A DNA stretch of 24,919 nt from positions 1-24,919 of the forward strand of contig URBY01000017.1 of the NCBI GenBank assembly GCA_900546245.1. Direction: 5' to 3'. A program made the translations under genes and the position numbers. The notes below the pieces were generated by a model. That model was not told the DNA's origin. It did no database searches and saw only the letters and a program-made list of their open reading frames with translations. The DNA comes from an uncultured Mycoplasmatota bacterium (GTDB lineage Bacteria > Bacillota_I > Bacilli_A > RF39 > UBA660). Of the stretch, positions 21,254-24,919 are shown one piece after another. Every line of letters begins with the position of its first letter. The stretch's first letter is position 1.

Positions 21254-21730
21254 TTAAGATTTTATTTGATATTTATAATATCCAAGATTTTCATAAGACA
21301 TTTTACTGTATCCAGCATTCAATGCTAAATGTTTACTTTTTTCATTATCCTTCTTTATTAATAAGGAAATCTTTTTGACTTCAAGTAATAATAGTTTTGA
21401 TATTTGTCTTAATAAATTTGTACAATAACCTTTATTTCTATAATCACTTAATATTGAATAATTTATATATAAATCATTTTCTTTTCCATCAAGTTCTAGT
21501 GATCCAATAATTTCATTTTCTAAATTTCTAACTAGATATAACTTATCATAAATACTATCATCATTAGATTGTCTATAATAGTCTACAATATCACTAAAAG
21601 AATCATCACTCATAATTATATATTTATTGATTTCACGATCCGTATCAAATTTATCTATCATTCTTAAATGTTCTATATTTTCATAATTAAATTGTTCTAA
21701 AACAAAGTTTTTTAATACTATTTTGTTCAT
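21254..21730 (-). CDS. GNAT-family N-acetyltransferase
   Basis: Transfers an acetyl group from acetyl-CoA to an amine; the acceptor is unknown. The 158 residues show the GNAT core: a beta strand then motif A with YRNKGYC (about 96-102), a divergent Q/RxxGxG pyrophosphate loop, and motif B with NEKSKHLALNAGYSK (about 124-138). It most resembles the RimJ/RimL-like branch in overall layout, with low certainty. The ribosome site AAAGGGTG precedes ATG 21728-21730. A promoter at 21758-21786 makes it independent of the hydrolase gene just upstream. Confidence 0.85.
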   Translation of the reverse strand: MNKIVLKNFVLEQFNYENIEHLRMIDKFDTDREINKYIIMSDDSFSDIVDYYRQSNDDSIYDKLYLVRNLENEIIGSLELDGKENDLYINYSILSDYRNKGYCTNLLRQISKLLLLEVKKISLLIKKDNEKSKHLALNAGYSKMSYENLGYYKYQIKS

Positions 21731-21757
21731 TTTTGCACCCTTTTTCTACAAGAAAAT

Positions 21758-21786
21758 ATAGTAACAAAATACTATCTTTTTGTCAA
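21758..21786 (-). promoter_or_regulatory. Promoter of the GNAT gene
   Basis: On the minus strand TTGACA (21781-21786), a 17-base spacer and TACTAT (21758-21763). ATAGTA in the spacer forms a 6+6 inverted repeat with the -10 itself. Confidence 0.7.
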
Positions 21787-21788
21787 AT

Positions 21789-22853
21789 TTATTTACCATC
21801 TATTATATTATTCAAATTAAATTCTATTAAACTTATAACAAGTTTTTTTGTTTCATCATCAATATTATTAATATTTCTTATTACTGTAATAGCATTTTTT
21901 AAATTAAAAAAATCATTTAAATTTTTAATACCACTTTCTTCTAGAGTTTTAAATACAGTAGAAATCATTTTTTCTCTTTGATTTAAATCATGTTCATCAA
22001 GCCATTTTAAAAGACTATTTCTAAAACTATCACTTATTGAGCTTAAATTTTCTCTTATAAATTCATTTTCATTTACTTGCCATGAGGAAACCGCATGCGC
22101 CATAAAATCTTTTCTATTTGTTTTTATTACTGTAAACTTATCATTTCTTAAAAGCACTCCAACATAGCTATAATTTGGAACTAAATGAATAAGTCTATCT
22201 CTTATTTTACTATAATTTTCACTTTCAATTTGTTCTTTTTTTAAACCAGGTCCATCATTACTATAAATTTGTTTTATTTTTTTATTTATTCTATTTTTAC
22301 AATACATTGATGATACTAAAGCCAAATTACCACCTTTAGAATGTCCACCAACAATTATATTTTTATCAAATAGTTTTATATTTTCATTTAAATATTTAAC
22401 CGCAAGTTTTTGTGATGGAACTGGAAATTCATATGCCATTTGAAAATCTTCTTTCCATCCACTAAGTAAATTATCAGTACCCTCAAACGCAATATAAATA
22501 AATTTTTTCTTAACTTTAAAACAAACTGCACCAAACTGTGTATCTGTATCCCATATATATTTATAATTGTACATTTGTATATCTTTATATCTTTTTGTAT
22601 TTACTATTTGTTTTAAAATTTTATAACTTACTTTTTGTGCTATTCCAAGTTTACTAACATCAAAATAATTATATTTATATAAAAATATATTACCTGCTTC
22701 ACAAAGACTTATAGATTTTTTGTTTTTAGGTACAATTCCATCAAAATTCAAATATACAACTGATGATAATATTACATTATCAATTTCATTAAATTTTTCT
22801 TCATTAAATGTTTTATCACCATACTCTTTTATATAAGTATTAATTCCAGCCAT
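21789..22853 (-). CDS. Mbeg1-like (DUF2974) alpha/beta serine hydrolase
   Basis: A lipase-like hydrolase of the Mbeg1/DUF2974 group, common in Bacillota and of uncertain substrate. The 354 residues show IAFEGTDN (121-128, the strand and oxyanion region seen as FRGTD in lipases) and the nucleophile elbow GGHSKGGN (169-176, S172); DGPG downstream may give the acid and HLVPNYSYVG follows, with a candidate His at FMAHAVSSW. There is no signal peptide, so it is cytosolic. The C-terminal 90 residues are charged helices. The ribosome site AAAGGTGA precedes the ATG; the promoter is an extended -10 at 22889-22897. No terminator is seen before the GNAT gene. Confidence 0.83.
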   Translation of the reverse strand: MAGINTYIKEYGDKTFNEEKFNEIDNVILSSVVYLNFDGIVPKNKKSISLCEAGNIFLYKYNYFDVSKLGIAQKVSYKILKQIVNTKRYKDIQMYNYKYIWDTDTQFGAVCFKVKKKFIYIAFEGTDNLLSGWKEDFQMAYEFPVPSQKLAVKYLNENIKLFDKNIIVGGHSKGGNLALVSSMYCKNRINKKIKQIYSNDGPGLKKEQIESENYSKIRDRLIHLVPNYSYVGVLLRNDKFTVIKTNRKDFMAHAVSSWQVNENEFIRENLSSISDSFRNSLLKWLDEHDLNQREKMISTVFKTLEESGIKNLNDFFNLKNAITVIRNINNIDDETKKLVISLIEFNLNNIIDGK

Positions 22854-22888
22854 TTTATCACCTTTCTTATATTTACTACTTTAAAATT

Positions 22889-22897
22889 ATTATATCA
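22889..22897 (-). promoter_or_regulatory. Extended -10 promoter of the hydrolase gene
   Basis: The minus strand reads TGATATAAT, an exact TGnTATAAT, 35 bases before the start codon. Confidence 0.6.
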
Positions 22898-22906
22898 TTA
22901 AATACG

Positions 22907-22932
22907 AAAAAAAGTCCATTTATTGGACTTTT
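22907..22932 (-). terminator. Terminator of the tRNA-Ile/tRNA-Glu unit
   Basis: AAAAGTCCA (22910-22918) pairs with TGGACTTTT (22924-22932); the minus strand then runs into seven T (22907-22913). Confidence 0.85.
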
Positions 22933-22942
22933 ATAAACTTTT

Positions 22943-23019
22943 TGGTGACCAGTACGGGATTCGAACCCGTGAATGCCGCCGTGAAAGGGCGGTGTGTTAA
23001 GCCACTTCACCAACTGGCC
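22943..23019 (-). tRNA. tRNA-Glu(UUC)
   Basis: 77 bases with encoded CCA. Acceptor GGCCAGT/ACTGGTC (one G-U), anticodon loop CTTTCAC (anticodon UUC), T-loop TTCGAAT. It lies 9 bases downstream of tRNA-Ile in one transcript. Confidence 0.96.
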
Positions 23020-23028
23020 ATATCATAA

Positions 23029-23105
23029 TGGTGGACCTAGATGGACTTGAACCATCGACCTCACGCTTATCAGGCGTGCACTCTAACCAGCTGAGCTATA
23101 GGTCC
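23029..23105 (-). tRNA. tRNA-Ile(GAU)
   Basis: 77 bases with encoded CCA. Acceptor GGACCTA/TAGGTCC, anticodon loop CTGATAA (anticodon GAU), T-loop TTCAAGT. First tRNA of the Ile-Glu pair. Confidence 0.97.
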
Positions 23106-23135
23106 AAAACATTATTAAATGAACAATGCTATTTA

Positions 23136-23164
23136 ATTTTACAATATTATGAGACAAAAATCAA
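23136..23164 (-). promoter_or_regulatory. Promoter of the tRNA-Ile/tRNA-Glu unit
   Basis: On the minus strand TTGATT (23159-23164), a 17-base spacer and TAAAAT (23136-23141), about 30 bases before the tRNA-Ile 5' end. Confidence 0.65.
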
Positions 23165-23180
23165 GATATTTTTTAATTTT

Positions 23181-23228
23181 TTTTAAAATAAAAGAAAAAT
23201 AGGATTATTTTCTCCCTCCTATTTTTCT
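23181..23228 (-). terminator. Terminator after the GH25-like gene
   Basis: AGAAAAATAGGA (23193-23204) pairs with TCCTATTTTTCT (23217-23228), a 12-bp stem with a 12-base loop, then a T-rich tail on the minus strand. The stop codon lies in the loop. Confidence 0.7.
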
Positions 23229-23876
23229 CTTTATGATTTTATAACCTGCTTTAATATATTTTTTTATTTTATGAAGAAGGTCATTTTTTCTAACAATTAT
23301 TTCTATTTTTACTATATTTTTTCTAGTATTATTTATAACTATATTTTTTTTCATATAGTAGATATCATCAAAATACTCTATATTATTATCAAGGAAAAAT
23401 TTTATATTAGTTATTTTACCCTTAAATATATTTTTATACCATGTTTCATATGTTTTTATAACTGGATTATAACCATATTCATTTATTTTTTTTATTTGAT
23501 ATAGTACTATTTCTAAAAGATGGTCTTTATTTGTATTTTTTTGACTATTTGGGTGATAAATTATAGTGTTATGATCATCTTCTATTTGAATAATAACCGG
23601 ATAATTAATTTTTTTATCTTTAATTATATCAAGGAGATAATCAATCTCATCTCCTGCTTCTTTTAAATTAGTCGCACAAGATTCATAATACACACCTATA
23701 TTTAATTTTTTATCTAAAGCAAGGTTATAATTTTCACAAAACTTTGTATCTAATTTTTTTGTTTTACTTTTATTAAAATCAGTATATCCTGCTCTTACAA
23801 AGACAAAATCAATATTTTCAATAGTATTGTAATCTTTAAATAAATTATCTGATGATACCATTATACCCTTTTGCAT
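23205..23876 (-). CDS. GH25 (lysozyme)-like protein, probably catalytically degenerate
   Basis: GH25 muramidases cut the glycan of peptidoglycan. The 223-residue protein keeps the framework: KGIMVSSDN (3-11; usually GIDVS), DFVFVRAGY (23-31; usually FVIIRAGYG), FCENYNLALDKKLNIGVYYESCATN (about 46-70) and YPVIIQIEDD (about 92-101; usually PVxLDVE). Two acidic residues of the usual active site are replaced (Asp by Met in GIDVS, Asp by Gln in LDVE), while the following Glu remains. The C-terminal 35 residues are strongly basic with no GH25 match. No signal peptide. It follows the M23 gene by 58 bases with ribosome site AAGGAGG. It may bind rather than cleave wall, or use another substrate. Confidence 0.6.
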   Translation of the reverse strand: MQKGIMVSSDNLFKDYNTIENIDFVFVRAGYTDFNKSKTKKLDTKFCENYNLALDKKLNIGVYYESCATNLKEAGDEIDYLLDIIKDKKINYPVIIQIEDDHNTIIYHPNSQKNTNKDHLLEIVLYQIKKINEYGYNPVIKTYETWYKNIFKGKITNIKFFLDNNIEYFDDIYYMKKNIVINNTRKNIVKIEIIVRKNDLLHKIKKYIKAGYKIIKRKIGGRK

Positions 23877-23934
23877 AGATTTCCTCCTTCACTATATTAA
23901 ATGAATATTTTTTTAATTTGTAAATTACTAATGT

Positions 23935-24720
23935 CTAAATATATCTAACAAGTCCTTTAGAGCCTGAATTAACTATTTGACCACTATATACATATAAATA
24001 ATCAAGCGGATTTACTCTAGAACCATTTTTAGTTAAATCAAAATGTAAATGAGGACCTGTACTTCTTCCAGTAGAACCCATAATACCTACTTTTTCTCCT
24101 TTTTGTACTCTTGTTCCTATACTTAAATGCGATCTACTTTTTAAATGCAAATATCTGCTTACATCACCATTATCATGTCTAATTGCAACATAATTTCCTG
24201 CGTCACTAGCATATGAATTAACAATTACTGTACCATCAAAACAAGCATATATTTCTTGACTAGAACCATAATATTTACTACTCCAGCCAAGATCAACTGC
24301 TTTATGTGTGCTTTTATATGTTTGACTTACATAAATATAATTTACTGGAAATCTATATTTATTACTAGAAGGAATAGTTCCATCTAATTTTTTATATGTA
24401 TTATTCCCTGCGATTCCATCAGAAACCAGTCCATTTTTACTTTGATAATCTTTTATTGCATTTATTGTATTTATTCCAACAATTCCATCTACAGTTAAAG
24501 AATAACCATGTGAATTTAATTTTCCTTGTAAATCTTTTATAACTTCAATTAGTTTTGCGTTAGTATTTTTCCCATAAATTCCATCTACTGTAATTCCAAC
24601 ATATTTTTGAAATGATCTATATGCATTTTTAGTATTTGAACCTTCTATGCCATCAATTTTACCTGAATAAAAATAATGATATGTTCTTAAGTTTAGTTGT
24701 CTTTGCCTAACATTAAGCAT
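23935..24720 (-). CDS. M23 (LytM-type) peptidase with two peptidoglycan-binding repeats, endolysin-like
   Basis: A zinc metallopeptidase expected to cut peptide cross-bridges of peptidoglycan. The 261 residues contain two PG_binding_1 repeats (about 5-57 and 61-112, each with VDGIxGxNT-like ends) and an M23 domain (about 122-245) with THKAVDLGW (H139, D143), YLHL (H192) and PHLHFDL (H224, H226), so all zinc ligands and the catalytic His are present. There is no signal peptide or membrane anchor, as in phage endolysins, so release would need a holin, lysis or a non-classical route. The start is ATG 24718-24720; the in-frame ATG at 24736-24738 is upstream of the ribosome site AAAGGAGG. It lies between tRNA-Lys and the GH25-like gene. 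Confidence 0.9.
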   Translation of the reverse strand: MLNVRQRQLNLRTYHYFYSGKIDGIEGSNTKNAYRSFQKYVGITVDGIYGKNTNAKLIEVIKDLQGKLNSHGYSLTVDGIVGINTINAIKDYQSKNGLVSDGIAGNNTYKKLDGTIPSSNKYRFPVNYIYVSQTYKSTHKAVDLGWSSKYYGSSQEIYACFDGTVIVNSYASDAGNYVAIRHDNGDVSRYLHLKSRSHLSIGTRVQKGEKVGIMGSTGRSTGPHLHFDLTKNGSRVNPLDYLYVYSGQIVNSGSKGLVRYI

Positions 24721-24823
24721 TTTTATTCCTCCTTTCATTTATATAATATTATATTTTTTAATAACAGAATAATATTTAAGCTGATAAACTGATAAGCTAA
24801 TCAAAAATAAAATATTTTTTCAA

Positions 24824-24855
24824 TAAAAAAAATTCAAACATTTCTGCTTGAATTT
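24824..24855 (-). terminator. Terminator of tRNA-Lys
   Basis: AAATTCAA (24830-24837) pairs with TTGAATTT (24848-24855); the minus strand continues into a T-run (24824-24831). Confidence 0.75.
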
Positions 24856-24867
24856 ATAATTCTTAAA

Positions 24868-24919
24868 TGGTGTCCCCTTAGGGATTCGAACCCTAGACCC
24901 ACTGATTAAGAGTCAGTTG
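24868..24919 (-). tRNA. tRNA-Lys(CUU), 3' part (cut by window end)
   Basis: Only the anticodon arm to the CCA end is inside the window: anticodon stem ACTGA/TCAGT with loop CTCTTAA (anticodon CUU), T-stem TAGGG/CCCTA with TTCGAAT, then encoded CCA. The 5' acceptor and D-arm lie beyond base 24919, so identity rests on the anticodon. Confidence 0.88.

Noticed and set aside
24721..24738. Longer start for the M23 peptidase (MKGGIK)
   Set aside because: The extra codons are the ribosome site itself (AAAGGAGG).
24781..24795. Tandem CTGATAA direct repeat as an attachment site
   Set aside because: Two 7-base copies next to each other with no matching copy near the other tRNA genes; too short in AT-rich sequence.
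23205..24919. Complete prophage
   Set aside because: Apart from two lysin-like genes there is no integrase, capsid, terminase or holin in the window.
1..24919. Mycoplasma-type code (TGA as Trp), suggested by the base composition
   Set aside because: lspA ends at TGA and the Trp of the precursor peptide is TGG; genes read cleanly with the standard code.
1..24919. Insertion sequences or a CRISPR array
   Set aside because: No transposase frame, terminal repeats or regularly spaced repeats were found on reading both strands.

Overview
The window comes from a very AT-rich, low-G+C Gram-positive bacterium (Bacillota, possibly one of the small-genome gut Bacilli/RF39-like lineages; that placement is inference). 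Support: strong AGGAGG-type ribosome sites, TTGACA/TGnTATAAT promoters, RNase HIII, DegV, an FtsW/RodA enzyme, a ComEA/ComEC uptake pair and CCA-encoding tRNA genes. TGA is a stop codon (lspA ends in it) and Trp is TGG, so this is the standard bacterial code. Coding density is high, most genes lie on the minus strand, and no stretch over 300 bases lacks a gene.

Layout. 1-2946 (minus): ftsW, comEA and a comEC cut by the window edge; comEA has a hairpin that would bury its ribosome site. 3071-6917: a YjcZ-like peptide, DegV protein, peptide deformylase, cvpA-trxA and rnhC, punctuated by bidirectional hairpin terminators. 6941-9466 (minus): lspA-rluD-rhomboid operon. 9521-13906 (minus): an ABC ATPase/FtsX-permease fusion with a small unknown gene before it, a second small unknown with a near-consensus promoter, and an ABC-F ATPase.

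13972-17264 (minus) is the highlight: a self-contained three-gene operon with its own promoter and terminator. It encodes a 22-residue peptide (17091-17159) ending in KGDGWK, a radical SAM/SPASM enzyme with an N-terminal peptide-recognition domain, and a PEP-synthase-like ATP/phosphohistidine dikinase. The peptide matches the streptide precursor StrA in motif and spacing, and the enzyme reads as a StrB/SuiB (lysine-tryptophan cyclase) relative. The streptide exporter/protease StrC and the Rgg/SHP regulators are absent, and the dikinase takes the third place. This is best read as a streptide-like RiPP locus of new architecture outside the streptococci.

17304-21245: a DUF1835-like/Nudix fusion, a Zn/Cd-type P1B ATPase with its ArsR/SmtB repressor and two perfect operator palindromes, and tRNA-Ser(GCU). 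21254-24919: a GNAT acetyltransferase, an Mbeg1-like serine hydrolase, tRNA-Glu and tRNA-Ile, a two-gene lysin-like pair without signal peptides (a GH25-like protein lacking catalytic acids and an M23 peptidase with two peptidoglycan-binding repeats), and a tRNA-Lys cut by the window end.
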